Shown: positions 51,901 through 62,866 of the stretch, piece by piece
Position numbering within the stretch: position 1 is the first letter of the stretch
Layout: every line of letters begins with the position of its first letter
Origin: Fratercula arctica
Taxonomy: Eukaryota > Chordata > Aves > Charadriiformes > Alcidae
Length of the DNA: 64,000 nt
Reading direction: 5' to 3'
NCBI GenBank assembly: GCA_947846985.1
Contig: CANTUZ010000005.1
Location: 53,409,389-53,473,388 of the forward strand
The notes under the pieces: generated by a model
What the model was told of the DNA's origin: nothing
What the model saw: the letters and a program-made list of their open reading frames with translations, nothing else
Database searches by the model: none
Translations under genes and position numbers: made by a program

Positions 51901-54900
51901 TAAATTACACTTCTCTTATAAGCACCTTAGCAAGAGTTTAGCTTACTTGTGTAAATTGTTGAATTGACTTGTGAGATAAGATATATCTGTGCTAAGGTGA
52001 TTATATGATAGGGATTTCTGCATTGTTAAAGAGGACAGAGGTTTCCAGGAGTGCTCCCTCTTGACATAACTCTGTTTTCATTAGTCAGTGGAAATTTTAA
52101 TGCCACTGACTTGTATTTTGTAAGTTTTAACACTGACCTTGGGAACAGAGTTAAACCAACAGCATCTGCTTTTGGAAATCCCAACCACTGAGAGGTGCAA
52201 AACGTGCTTTAAAAAAAAAAAAAGCAGTATGTGTGGTTCAATATATTTAAAAGATGTATTGTATTTTATAGGCACATATGAAGGTTATGAACTAATCCTA
52301 TAATTGCCTGATAACTAAAATATAACACTGCTTAAGTAACAATTTATTTCTATTTAAAATAGTGGGGTTTATTTTTTTTAATAAATTAGATTAACATGTT
52401 TACAACCATGTACAACGTTCTTAAAACAACGTAACAAGCTGGTTGACGTATAGCCTCTATTTTGATTCCCACTAAATCCTTTTTATTTTTTGAAATTATC
52501 TCTCCTTTAGTTTATAGTGAGTTTTGTTGAATAATAACGTAAGTAACAGCAGGAATGTATGGTAACATACTGTCTGATCTGCAGTTACATAATTGGTCTT
52601 GCTTGCTTAGCCCTTAGATTTTTGAAGGTAACTATTTTACCCAAGGAGTGTTTGTATTCATAAAGTAAAGTGTTTCCTCCCTAAACATGGGCAAAATTAT
52701 AAACACACATAAACAACCATTATCATTAGCTCACAAACATATGCTAAAGACCATCTACTATATATTATTTTATAACTTTTCCAAATGTAGTTTAGTTAAC
52801 ATTTTAGAAATATTATATTATTTCTAAATCCATGTGCCTGTTTAAACTTCATTATCTCAAATGATACTGAGTGAGTGGTCATGAAACAGTATCATAAAAT
52901 ACATACAGACATTATTTTAATGCAATAAACATGTGATTTTTAAGACTATCTTAACAAACACACATGTTTATTCTTTGCTAAAACATGTTTCTGCAAGTGC
53001 CACACCTATATTTTACATGTTTTCAGTCAGTTGGTTCAAAAGATTATAGGGGGGGAAAAAATAAATCTCTCAAAATCCTCAAAAATCTCAGAACAAAATA
53101 CCAGCCTATTTTGATACAGCTATTTTTCCATAGCGAACACTTTTAATTCTCAGAATTTTTCTTAACTGTGAAACATGGGTAGGGCACTGAAACATGCATT
53201 TTTATATTTTTGCTCCTTATGAACCAGATAACACATGAGATGCAATGAAACTTTCCTAGATGTCAATTTTTAATTCTCTTACCTTGAAGCATGAAAGTAA
53301 ATGGTTGCTAGATTTGTAGACACACTGGTTTCGGTAGCGATTGCATCTTATGTGGGATGTATCTGGTGTTTTATTATTTGTTTTATAGTGTCATTTCAAT
53401 GTAATGTGCTGTTCTTTGTGTCTTTGTTGTCTCTTTTTTTTCTTTGTCCCCCCAACAGCATTTTGTCCCGCACAGGGAAGAAGGAGAATCAAGATGCCTC
53501 CAATTTGACAGTGCCCATGACCATGTGTCTTTTTCCTGTGCCATTCCCACTCACCCCATCTCTAAGACCACAGGTCAGTTCCATCAACCCTACTGTTACT
53601 CGCTCCCTCCTTTACAGCGTCCTGCGAGATGCTCCATCTGAACGTGGCCAGCAAAGTCGTGATGCTCAGTTATCAGACTACCCATCTTTGGACTATCAAG
53701 GACTTTACGTGACACTGGTGACACTGCTGGATCTAGTTCCCTTGCTACAACATGGTCAACATGGTAAGCAGGCCCTTGAACCCTTCCAGTACGCTTAACT
53801 TCAGTGCTGTGAATCCATGAGTGATGCATAAATGCAGTTGAAGAGATGGGCCTAAACTGACCTGGATCTGGAATTCAAATCTCCTGGGATGTGTTTATAT
53901 CCAAGTGTTTGGTTTGACTTTCTTAAATAAAAGATGTTTTTTTGTTAACTCTGGATTTGGGTTTGAATTCTGAGGTTGTCTGATTTCTAGTGATATGCTG
54001 GTGGTATGTAACTATAATACAATGGTATGTAACAAAAATAATACAGATGGGTCTAAAAAAATCTGGATTTTGAATTTGAATCTGCTGGGATATCCTCAGA
54101 CCGGTCTCTTTGGGGTGGCTCTCTTAAAAGGGCAAAAATTGCTTGCAAATGTGTATCTGGCCTATAATGAATATGCAGATTGAGTGTTTTGGTGAAGGTC
54201 CATCTCTAAACAGAACTTAGTATGCATTTAATTGAAGAAAAAACATGGTAATGGTGATTTGAGATGGCTTTAAAATGTTCCTGGGTAAAAAGATAGCAAT
54301 ATCTGTGTCTGACTTACAGAAAAGCCGTATATTCTTGTGTTTTGAATGAGTTAATCACAAAGGTTTTTTGTGACTGTATTGTATTTATATTGTTTTCCCT
54401 CAAGTTCTGCATATGTCTGGCTTGTTAGTCTGTAGCTTTCCATACTGGGATTCAGGAGCCCAGTGTTCTCTCTGTGTTACAGAAGCCAAATACTAATTTT
54501 CACCATGGTATCGGGGTGTATTACTCACATAGTTCGGTATAGAAGGATTGTTGTCAATCTGATAAACTGCGGAAATTCTTTAGGATGAAATTGTTTCTGT
54601 TAAATGCTGAATTCCTTTTGTGTTGGCAGCAGCATGTTTTGAATCAAAGACTACTGCGCTAGGAAATGGTATGATCATGTAAGAGGGGGGCTGCTAGCAA
54701 ATTATAGACTTGTCAACTTCAGTTTCTAGAAATGGTGGAGTTAATTATCAAAACAATCTTTTTCTAAATAGAATCATAGAATGGTTTGGGTTAGAAGGGA
54801 CCTTAAAGATCATGTAGTTCTAACCCCCCTGCCATGGGCAAGGACACCTCCCACTAGACCAGGTTGCTCAAAGCCCCATCCAGCCTGGCCTTAAACATTT

Positions 54901-57900
54901 CCAGATAACGTGGTGATAATTAACAACCAATAGAGACCTGTAAAGAATAAATAACATCGAGCAAACATAATTTCCTTTTATGGCAGCACAGTGGCTCTCC
55001 TGGTGGGGTTTTCTTGTCCTCAGTGAAACTTCTGTTGCTGTGTCACTTGACATCCTAATAGGCAATCTGGGACATACAGTCCCCACTTGAGTGAGGAAAA
55101 CACTCCAGGAGTAATTACCAGTGGCTCTTGTCAGCTGGAAGGGTATACCAAGTGTGAATCTTACAGGAGCCTGTGCTGGGTCTAGTGTTATTAAATATTT
55201 TAATTTTTTTACTTGGCTGATAAAAATGAGAGAGCACTTTGAATTGCGGGGGTTATCAAGAATGTCCTTTGTGTGAAAGGTGTCAGAATTAAAACAACCT
55301 TGGCAAATGGAAACATCTTCAAAGGGGAAATGTAAAATACTATGTTTAAGCAGGAGAAATCAAAGGCAGAAATTAAATGGGGGAAATACTAGCTTGAAAA
55401 CCATACTGCAGAGATCGAGGCGTTACATTAGATGAGACACAGACCATAATTCACTAATATATTAGTATTATTCTAGCAATATGTAAACAGGTGTTTTGTG
55501 TATGAGACATCCAAAGCATTTTGATTACTATTCTAACAGCCCTAACAAGGCCTCAGCTGGAGTAATATTTTCAGATTTGTCCATCTGGTTTCAAGAAAGA
55601 CACGGACTGTTTGGGAGGAGTCCAGGAAAAAGAAGCAAGGATGATTTGAGGACTAGGAAATGTGAACAGTGAGGAAAAACGGAAAGAACTTGGTTTGTCT
55701 AGGTTACAGAAAAATGGAAGGGAGACATGATTATCATAAACAAATATGTAAAGGCTGCTGCAAGGAGAAATAAAATAAACCGAACTGTGGTTACAGTTGA
55801 TCAGAATAAGAACTGCAGCAATGTAATTTTTATTTTTTATTTTTTTTTTTTAAAAAAGACCTTTTTCCTATAAAGATGGTTAAATATTAGGATGAATTGC
55901 CAGGAGTAGTGGTGACCTGTCTTGCGAACTTTTAAGAATAATTTAGATAAATATCTGCCAGGAATAATTTGCTTGACTCATGCTTGGGGCAAAGGGAGGT
56001 CACTTGCTATTTATTATAGTTCTGTGTACGGAGAATTAAATTTTGCAATACAACTTGTTATTTATTTTTCCCTCAGCTTAGCATTTGATTAAAAGCAATA
56101 TTTTTTTTTTTTTTATCAGAACAATCAGTGTTGTTTGGGTAAGTACAACTGGTGCACTAGGCAATTCTGAGCTTTGGTCTAATTGGATTATACAAAACTC
56201 TCAATGCTTAGCTGGTAACTGTGTATTGCAAGAGAGAAACGCTCTCTAGCATAAATGGTCTGCTTAGACCCTTGCATAGAAGACTTGCCAGAACCACTGA
56301 AATGGAGTGCTGATTTTAATTCTTACTATGACTCATGATGTTTACAGCAACAGATCCCTGAGCACTGTACAGAGGCAGTTTTACATCATCCTAGTTGTAC
56401 AGATGAGACTGAAGGCCTGTGTAACGTACTAAAGGTTACAGAGTGAGTAACAAAAGGAACCCCTCTCATGCAGGGGAAAGGCCTTCTGATGTGTTGGGAT
56501 CATCAGACAGGTTCAAACTTCGGGTTCATTGAGTGCCCTAACCCTTCTCAGAAGGTTCTTGGCCTCAGCTCAGTTCCTCATTTGGAAGAGGGTATAAAGA
56601 TGCCACAGTGCCCAGATACACATTAACCTATCCCTTCCCTTTGGATCTTGAAATGTTGCACATTTCTTAAGTACCCCTTCCAAAGAGTTATTAAATATTA
56701 ATTAGAGTTAAGTATGGAAATTCTTGATAAATATATTTTTCCTTTTAATCCTTGGCCATTTTTTGCCTCAGTGGCTTCCCAGGAAAGTGACATCCATCAC
56801 ATGTTGTTTGAAAAATACAGCGGTGCTTCCTGTAGTCTCGTTGTGGGGGGGAACTTTGCAACTCTCTTGAGGGTGATTAAGATCAAAATCTTATTTTTCT
56901 ATGGCTGATAAAGACTAGAATGCTTTTTGCAGAAGCAGGCTTTTCAATACCAAAGTGCATATCAAATTCTAATTACATCTCTGCTTTAATGCAGGCTGCT
57001 GTATATTAGTCACTGTATGAATAAAATCAACATTGATTTTAATCAGTGATTTTACTGGCTGTGGTATTTCTATTCCCTCCAAACTCTTCTGACTACTTTT
57101 GAACAGCCATTTACCTCTATTTTAGGAGGGTCTTAAAAGTGATGGGTGAAGTCTCTTATCTATAGTGAGTAACTTCACAAATTACTTTGAGGAGAAAACT
57201 TGAATTTAAATTAGTATTTTTTTTTTTACAGTTTTGTAAACTAAAAAGTACATAGTCATAATTATTTTTCCATTATAATGATTCTGTATTTATTTCATTT
57301 TATTCAACAGATCTTGGGCAGTCAATTTTTTACACTACTACATGCTTACTTCCTTTTCTCAATGATGATATTTTGAGTACTTTACCCTATACAATGATTT
57401 CAACACTAGCTACCTTTCCTCCATTTCTGCACAAGGATATTATAGAGTATCTCAGCACATCTTTTCTGCCTATGGCTATATGTAAGTAAAACTCATTCTA
57501 GTATTGTTATGTCTCAGAAAACGTGGTGCACTGCTGTAATAGTACCAGACTGTAGGAGTCAAAAGTTTGATTGGTCATAGAATGTAAAATAATTCCATGT
57601 GACTGTTTTTCAAAGGGAAATAATTCTGTAAGTTTTATTTGTTTATTATGCTCTGTTGCTGTGTGATTTTTTTCCTGAATTTAAAGGGTGAAGTTTAGCT
57701 TTTTTAAGAAAGATGCTGTTTTCAGACTTGTAGAACTTTCGGTGCCAGCAGTGGGAGTTTTGAATACAGAGTCAATGAACAAACTGATCCTGAGACAACA
57801 GATGCAATAGCAACATGCATAATTTTTGCATCTGGAGTAAATCTGCATGTACAAGAATGACTCTTCTTAATGTAGAGATGTTGTGATGAATTTCCAATTT

Positions 57901-60900
57901 TTCTCCCTCCCTCTCTTCTTGGCGTTTTCTCTTTAACTTCTGTACTAAATAGCTGCTCCTGTAATGTCTCCTATTCATAAGTGTTAAGACTGAATCTGAC
58001 AGTACCTGCCTTTTTATCTCTTGCTTTTTTTTCTCCCCCCCGCCCCCAAAGGTGTCACGTAATTACATAATGTCATATTCCCTGCAGAATGTGAATCCTG
58101 AGGTGTGTTTGGAATGCTTGTCTGTGTACCTGATAAAAAGCTTGATGGGATTTCAGCAGTAGTGAGAAATATAACCATGTTCTGTGGATGTAAGCATTAG
58201 ACCCAATATTAAAAGTCAGTTTTAACCAATGAGCCTTTTACTGTGTGGGTGATCAAACAGTGGAACAGTTTGCTAGAGAGGTTGCAGCTTCTTTATCCTA
58301 GCAGATACTCAAAACACAGCTGGACAAGGACCTGAGTACCTGCTCTAGTTGGCCTGTCTTTGAGCAGGAGGGTTGCACAAGATGATCTTCAGAGGTCTCT
58401 TCTGACATCAACCACCCCATGATTCTAAGAGAATGTCTCGTCCTTATCTGTATTCCAGACCTTTCTGGAAAAATATAACAACATTGTACAGAGATCAACA
58501 CTAATGTCATTTCAGCATGTAGAAGGTGCTGTTAGAACTTGGGAAGAAGCATGGTCCAGTGTTTTGAAATTAAGATTTTACAGAAGTTTATGATGTACAT
58601 TTTCTGTCTCTACCAGTCAGTGATCTTGGAGCAATCCCTTAGCTTTTCTGTACCTCAGCTTACCCTTGTAAGACATTACAATGATGTTTTCTCTGTTATC
58701 TTTGACAGGTCTAATAACTATGCAAATGAAAATTACTAAGATATATTTAATGCATATGTGCAATAGGTCCTCTTTGGGTTAAGAACAGAATGCTGCATTA
58801 AACTCCTTTTTCTTCCATTACTGTTACCTGTTAAAGAACAGGTGATGTACGTGGCTTATCCTCTCCTGTCCATCTTCAGATCTGTAAAACTGTTCTCCAA
58901 AACAACTGATGGAGCCAAATCCTTGGTTTTTACTTAAATATGTACTATTGCCCAACTGCCCTTGGCAGATGTTGCATTTATGTAGAGCATGGGAGCAACC
59001 TTTGTCATGTTGCCTTTTTCCTCAAACAGTTTTGGTTAGGTCTTTGTATGAAACCAGTCTGCTGCTCATTAAATTTGGATTCTAGTACTGTGTCCTACTT
59101 TTCTGGTGATGGCCACATTTGATTAGAGCTGCTGAGTATTTTGCAGTTTAAATCCATACAAATAGACCTTGCTGTAAGAATTTGGGGGCTCTTATGTGTG
59201 TGGATGAGATTCAAAAAAGAATGAATGAAGTGCAGTGAAGAGAGCCACAATAATGTTGGGTCATGTGGAGAAGTACCAGATAGAGGAATTCCATTTTCCC
59301 TTCCCTTCTTTTTTCCCAGTCGAGTGCTCTTTTAATTGGTGTCCTAGTCTTTCCCCACTGGGAATGATATGCCCCTTTGCAAGGCGAATGCAGAACCTTT
59401 TTTTCCCCTTAGTGTTTGGCTTTGAATCAAACTGAAAGGGAGGATTCAAGAGATTGTGTAAGCAGTTGGAGAGCTGGATTGGAGGGACGAAAGCATCTCA
59501 GTGAACTGGTAGCTATAGTTCTGTGCATCTATCCCAAATGCTTGGTATTTGGGTCCTGGCAGCCAGGCTTGGGAAGGTGCTGTGAGTGCAGATGGGGAAT
59601 CTCTATGTGTAGGAGGTTGCCTTCAAAGCTGTATTGCCATGTTATAGTTCAGCAAATAAACACCCACACTCTGCAGGGTTTTTCCAAGTGTACCATTTAA
59701 TAGTAACCACTTTGTAGGAGACCAGAAGGAACTCTAGTCACTTCATGTGTGAGGTCAAAGTTACAACAGTTTAGCTGCATTTCAGTGCTACTATTTATCA
59801 TTATCTTAGCACAGTCCACATAACAAGGAGGACTAATTTTTCTGGTATGTAGCTGTAACTTGAACTCATACCATGTGCTCCCTGGAAAGTAATCTGTGCC
59901 ATACACCAACAGCCAGCAGCTGCCACCAGCCCCAACCCTTCATCAGTATACCTCAACAGCAGGCTTTCCATTTTTTCTTGTTTCTTTGCCTTCCACTTCC
60001 TCCTTACCTTTCCTACAATCCAAGCCCCAGGTGCACTTGACTGTGTAAGTGACATTGTTTTGACCAGTCTGTGGGTTCTGAAGGAGAGTGTCTGAGAAGA
60101 TCACGGTCTTTGGCTAATGCGGCTCTGAGAATGAAATCTTACTGATCTGGAAAACCAGGTGTGCGCTCTGTGAATCAACATTTTTAGTCATCTTTATCTT
60201 CCATCAGAAAAGGGGTTTCACCCCCTCCAATACAGAATGTTTGTAGGATTTTTTTGGAGTTTTTTGTTTGGTGGTTTATTGTTTTTCTTTTCACAATGTG
60301 GTACTTCAGAAATTTTATTTGCATCAGTTGAAATGAGTTATATACTATTCTTGCCTTATTTTCCTTGTTATACAATAGAAAATATTTTCTTTCTTTTTTT
60401 TCCCCCTTTTCTTTTAAGTGGGATCCTCAAAAAGAGAAGGTGTTCCAGCACATGTCAATCTGTCTGCATCGTCAATGCTAATGATTGCAATGCAGTACAC
60501 ATCAAACCCAGGTACGTGTAAACATGCAACATGTTGTCATTCTCTAAAACTGTGTCATGAAGTACTGTGTCAAATGCAATCAGAAAAGTTCAGATGATGG
60601 GAAAAATTTGTCTCATCGTCCAACACAGGATGAAAAATAAATGATTTTAGTCAAAACTGGAATTTCTGAGCATCATGCTTGAAGTAATCATTATGTAGAC
60701 AAGAGATCTCATTGTGATGAAGAAATAGAATTGGGCCCAGGATTGGAGACTCTGATCTACTCTTGTTTGACATCAGAAAATAGTGTTGATACAAAACATC
60801 AGTGTTGGAGAGAAATCACTCCTAACTTCGACTATAGAAAGTCGTAATAACACTTTGTCTTATACTATGATTCATATCCCACCGAGTTCACAGCTGATAC

Positions 60901-62866
60901 TGTTTTTTTTAAAGAAGACAGATAATGCTGGCTGCAGACTCAACAGAACTATAATGAATTTAAATGTAATTATAAGTATCTAAACACAAGGCCATTCTCT
61001 CTCACTGTGGCACAGTCCCAGTTAAATCAGTGGGATATCATAACTAAATTGAAAGAAAATTAAACCTGAGGGAGCTGTTACATTGCACGATAATAAATTA
61101 TCTCCTGCTTTATGTAGGTGGGTAGATATTGTGGGGGGGGAGGAACCCCACACTGCAGTATGTGTTTGAGAAGTGTCGCATCATGCTAACGTAGTTCACA
61201 GTAGTAAATAAAAGCAGCATACCATTTTTGAAAGCTACTAGCACAAGTTAGGGTGTTTTTTTTTTTCAGGAAACGTTCTATTGTTGTGAATTCCATGTTC
61301 CAGCCATCTGAGGAAAATTTTGCCCTGTGGTTTTTGGGAAGTCAGACATGTAAAGTAGTTCATTTGGCTCTTGTGTGTGTTTGATGCAGAGTAGCTCCTA
61401 TAGCCTTTGGTATACCTAGGAATAATGTATTGTTCCATGCGACTTCCATTGCTGCCTCAAGATGAATGACAAGATACTCATTTACAGCTTTACATTGTGC
61501 CAGAGGGACAAAGTTTAAGTGAATTAGCAGGTATTTTTAAACTAGATGTGTTTGAAAAAGATCTCCATTGCTGTGTAAAAAGCTGTACACTCAGTACTCA
61601 TTATCTTACTGCATTCCTTGACAGAAACAAGTTACTAATATCTAGTTTCTAATCTTTTGTGATGACTCTCAGGGCAATGATTCTTTAGCAAACACTTTAA
61701 AATAAGAAGTAATTAAATGAGGTTTAGAGTTTAGGATGGACTAAGCAAAGCCAATCTCCTAATGACATCACTTCTATAACTTGAGTTTCCATTTCAGTAT
61801 TATGTCTATACTGTCTTTTCTCTCTCAGTGTATCACTGCCAATTATTGGAATGCCTCATGAAATATAAGCAAGAAGTATGGAAAGTAAGTTTATGATCAT
61901 ACATACTTTGTGAAAATGACTGTATTTGGATATGTAATGACTGTAATGAAAACCAGACGGCTTGAAAATTGAACTGACTATATGCCAAGAAGTTATAAAT
62001 GATCTTTATACCCAATTCTCCTTCTGGATTATGGAGAGGGAGTTCCCTCTAACTTTTAGTTTACAGAAGCAGCTACGTGTTTTATAGAACAGAGCTCAGT
62101 TTCATAAATACTGATCTTTTCTCCCAAGTAACAGGCGATAGGGCAAGCGAAAGCAGCCTCAAGTTGTGCCAGGGGAGGTGTAGACTGGATATTCAGAAAA
62201 ATTTTTACACTGAAAGGGTTATTAAGCATTGGAACAGGCTGCCCAGGGAAGTGGTTGAGGCACCATCCCTGGAGGTATTTAAAAGACAGGTAGACATGGT
62301 GCTTAGAGATATGATTTAGTGATGTTTTTTGTCAAGAGTTATGTTGATGGTTGGACTCGATGATCTGAAAGGTCCCTTCCAACCTAGGCAATTCTATGAT
62401 TCTATGGTTGTGGCTCCAATTAACAGAAATTTTAATAACCACCAATCTTCTCAGTTCATGAGGGGCTGGCTAGACAGAGGCTTCATTTGCTATATGTTAG
62501 TGTACTATGTGGGGTGGGTGGTAGCTGTTTGATGCTCTAATCAAACTCAGAAGCCGATTGTGAATATACTGAAGTTAGTCATCTAATCTACTTGTAAGAG
62601 CATGCAAAGGATGTTTGGTAGGGCACGAAATGTATATATTTTGTGTGCTCATGTAGCTTTGTGAACGCAAGTAATATGTATTGAATTGTGTTTTGTTGTC
62701 TTGCAAAATAAACATTTTGTATGTGTCTTTCCTTAGGATTTGCTATATGTGATAGCCTATGGACCATCTCAAGTTAAACCTCCAGCGGTACAAATGTTAT
62801 TTCACTATTGGCCCAATTTGAAACCCCCTGGGGCAATCAGTGAGTACAGAGGACTGCAGTACACAG
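42454..62866 (+). CDS. UNC79: UNC79, NALCN channel complex subunit (5' part, 7 coding exons)
   Basis: UNC79 is a large HEAT/armadillo-repeat-like scaffold that, with UNC80, holds the sodium-leak channel NALCN at the neuronal plasma membrane and supports resting excitability. Seven exons join (22, 121, 305, 171, 93, 56 and 130 coding bases) into an unbroken frame of 299 residues plus one base. The protein begins MSTKAEQ and continues ASKIRYLQEYHNRVLHNIY, then SGTDIANTLKYFSQTLL, with further blocks such as LLDLVPLLQHGQHDLGQS and MLFHYWPNLKPPGAISEY. As I recall the human protein, the match is close to identical throughout. All introns are GT-AG. The gene is cut by the right edge; the remaining approximately 2,300 residues are outside. 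The 5' UTR may extend by splicing to the CpG island at 13 kb. Confidence 0.96.
42476..47542 (+). other. UNC79 intron after coding exon 1
   Basis: A phase-1 intron of about 5.1 kb. Its first 400 bases belong to the CpG island. The rest is AT-rich with T runs, the longest being 24 T at 47,259-47,282. No nested gene or clear transposon was recognised. Confidence 0.9.
47543..47663 (+). CDS. UNC79: UNC79 coding exon 2 (residues 8-48)
   Basis: The acceptor CTTTCATGTAG and the donor GAGGTAAGT enclose 121 bases that read FASKIRYLQEY and then TDIANTLKYFSQTLL. The exon ends with two bases of Ser48. Confidence 0.96.
47664..53458 (+). other. UNC79 intron after coding exon 2
   Basis: A phase-2 intron of about 5.8 kb, AT-rich, with many T and A runs. 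I recognised no exon, RNA gene or clear mobile element. The open frame that begins at 53,301 is intron read-through into exon 3. Confidence 0.9.
53459..53763 (+). CDS. UNC79: UNC79 coding exon 3 (residues 48-150)
   Basis: The largest exon in the window, 305 bases between a CCCCCCAACAG acceptor and a GTAAGC donor. It carries SILSRTGKKENQDASNLTV, a proline-rich stretch around PVPFPLTPSLRPQ, and a hydrophobic helix LYVTLVTLLDLVPLLQH, typical of an alpha-solenoid. Confidence 0.97.
54680..55990 (+). mobile_element. Old CR1 LINE, interrupted by a younger CR1
   Basis: The left part (54,695-54,770) and the part from 54,905 onward read in the order of the CR1 ORF2 3' half: a CTTCAGTTTCTAGAAATGG block, then GGTGATAATTAAC, GGAAATGTAAAATACTATG, GGCCTCAGCTGGAGTAATA and an AATTGCCAGG block. 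The copy is heavily diverged, with many stops, and has lost its ATTCTATG tail. The break at 54,771-54,904 is an opposite-strand CR1 tail. Boundaries are approximate. Confidence 0.65.
54771..54904 (-). mobile_element. Younger CR1 3' tail inserted in an older CR1
   Basis: Reverse-oriented and well preserved: GAATCATAGAATGGTTTGGG, AGAAGGGACCTTAAAGATCA, CCCCCCTGCCATGGGCAAGG, and then ACTAGACCAGGTTGCTCAAA, ending at TTAAACATTTCCAG. It is 134 bases long, severely 5'-truncated, and much closer to the avian CR1 consensus than the element around it. Confidence 0.93.
57311..57481 (+). CDS. UNC79: UNC79 coding exon 4 (residues 150-207)
   Basis: 171 bases between a TATTCAACAG acceptor and a GTAAGT donor. 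It encodes DLGQSIFYTTTCLLPFLND, followed by helical, leucine-rich sequence including LATFPPFLHKDIIEYLSTS. Confidence 0.97.
57482..60418 (+). other. UNC79 intron after coding exon 4
   Basis: A phase-1 intron of about 2.9 kb. It contains the CR1 fragment at 58,195-58,430. The other open frames (59,235-60,055, both strands) show no known product. Confidence 0.9.
58195..58430 (+). mobile_element. CR1 LINE 3' end
   Basis: CR1 order is clear: CCTTTTACTGTGTGGGTGAT, then CAAACAGTGGAACAGTTTGC, CAGCTGGACAAGGACC, TTGAGCAGGAGGGTTGCACA and a degraded tail GATTCTAAG. The lost octamer copies suggest a moderately old insertion. Confidence 0.88.
60419..60511 (+). CDS. UNC79: UNC79 coding exon 5 (residues 207-238)
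   Basis: 93 bases, from a long pyrimidine tract with TTTTAAG acceptor to a GTACGT donor. It reads GSSKREGVPAHVNLSASSML and then MIAMQYTSNP. The human protein, as I recall it, has Arg where this one has Lys after GSS. Confidence 0.95.
60512..61828 (+). other. UNC79 intron after coding exon 5
   Basis: A phase-1 intron of about 1.3 kb. It has a short G run near 61,131-61,141 and T runs. Nothing else was recognised. Confidence 0.9.
61829..61884 (+). CDS. UNC79: UNC79 coding exon 6 (residues 238-256)
   Basis: A 56-base exon between a TCTCTCAG acceptor and a GTAAGT donor, encoding VYHCQLLECLMKYKQEVWK. It ends in phase 0. It is too short for open-frame detection but fits the UNC79 sequence exactly. 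Confidence 0.95.
61885..62736 (+). other. UNC79 intron after coding exon 6
   Basis: A phase-0 intron of 852 bases, about one third of which is the CR1 copy at 62,110-62,406. Nothing else was recognised. Confidence 0.9.
62110..62406 (+). mobile_element. Relatively young CR1 LINE 3' end with reverse-transcriptase C-terminus
   Basis: A 5'-truncated CR1 whose frame is still open to the natural end of ORF2. It includes HWNRLPREVVEAPSLEVF and ends with stop TAG at 62,317-62,319. Beyond it come the short 3' UTR (GGTTGGACTCGATGATCTGA, GGTCCCTTCCAACC) and two perfect ATTCTATG octamers at 62,391-62,406. The intact frame and tail make this the youngest-looking CR1 in the window. Confidence 0.95.
62737..62866 (+). 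CDS. UNC79: UNC79 coding exon 7 (residues 257-299)
   Basis: 130 bases from a TTTCCTTAG acceptor to a GTCAGT donor. It encodes DLLYVIAYGPSQVKPPAVQ and then the HYWPNLKPPGAISEYRGLQ segment, ending in the first base of residue 300. The next exon is beyond the right edge. Confidence 0.96.

Larger units (their letters stand above)
53764..57310 (+). other. UNC79 intron after coding exon 3
   Basis: A phase-1 intron of about 3.5 kb. Much of 54,680-55,990 is an old CR1 interrupted by a younger one, listed separately. T runs occur near 55,838-55,851 and 56,101-56,114. Nothing coding was seen. Confidence 0.9.

Noticed and set aside
53301..53458. Upstream ATG and hydrophobic lead that would extend UNC79 exon 3 leftward
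   Set aside because: It is intron read-through. The CCCCCCAACAG acceptor at 53,458 and the phase from exon 2 give the known UNC79 sequence without it.
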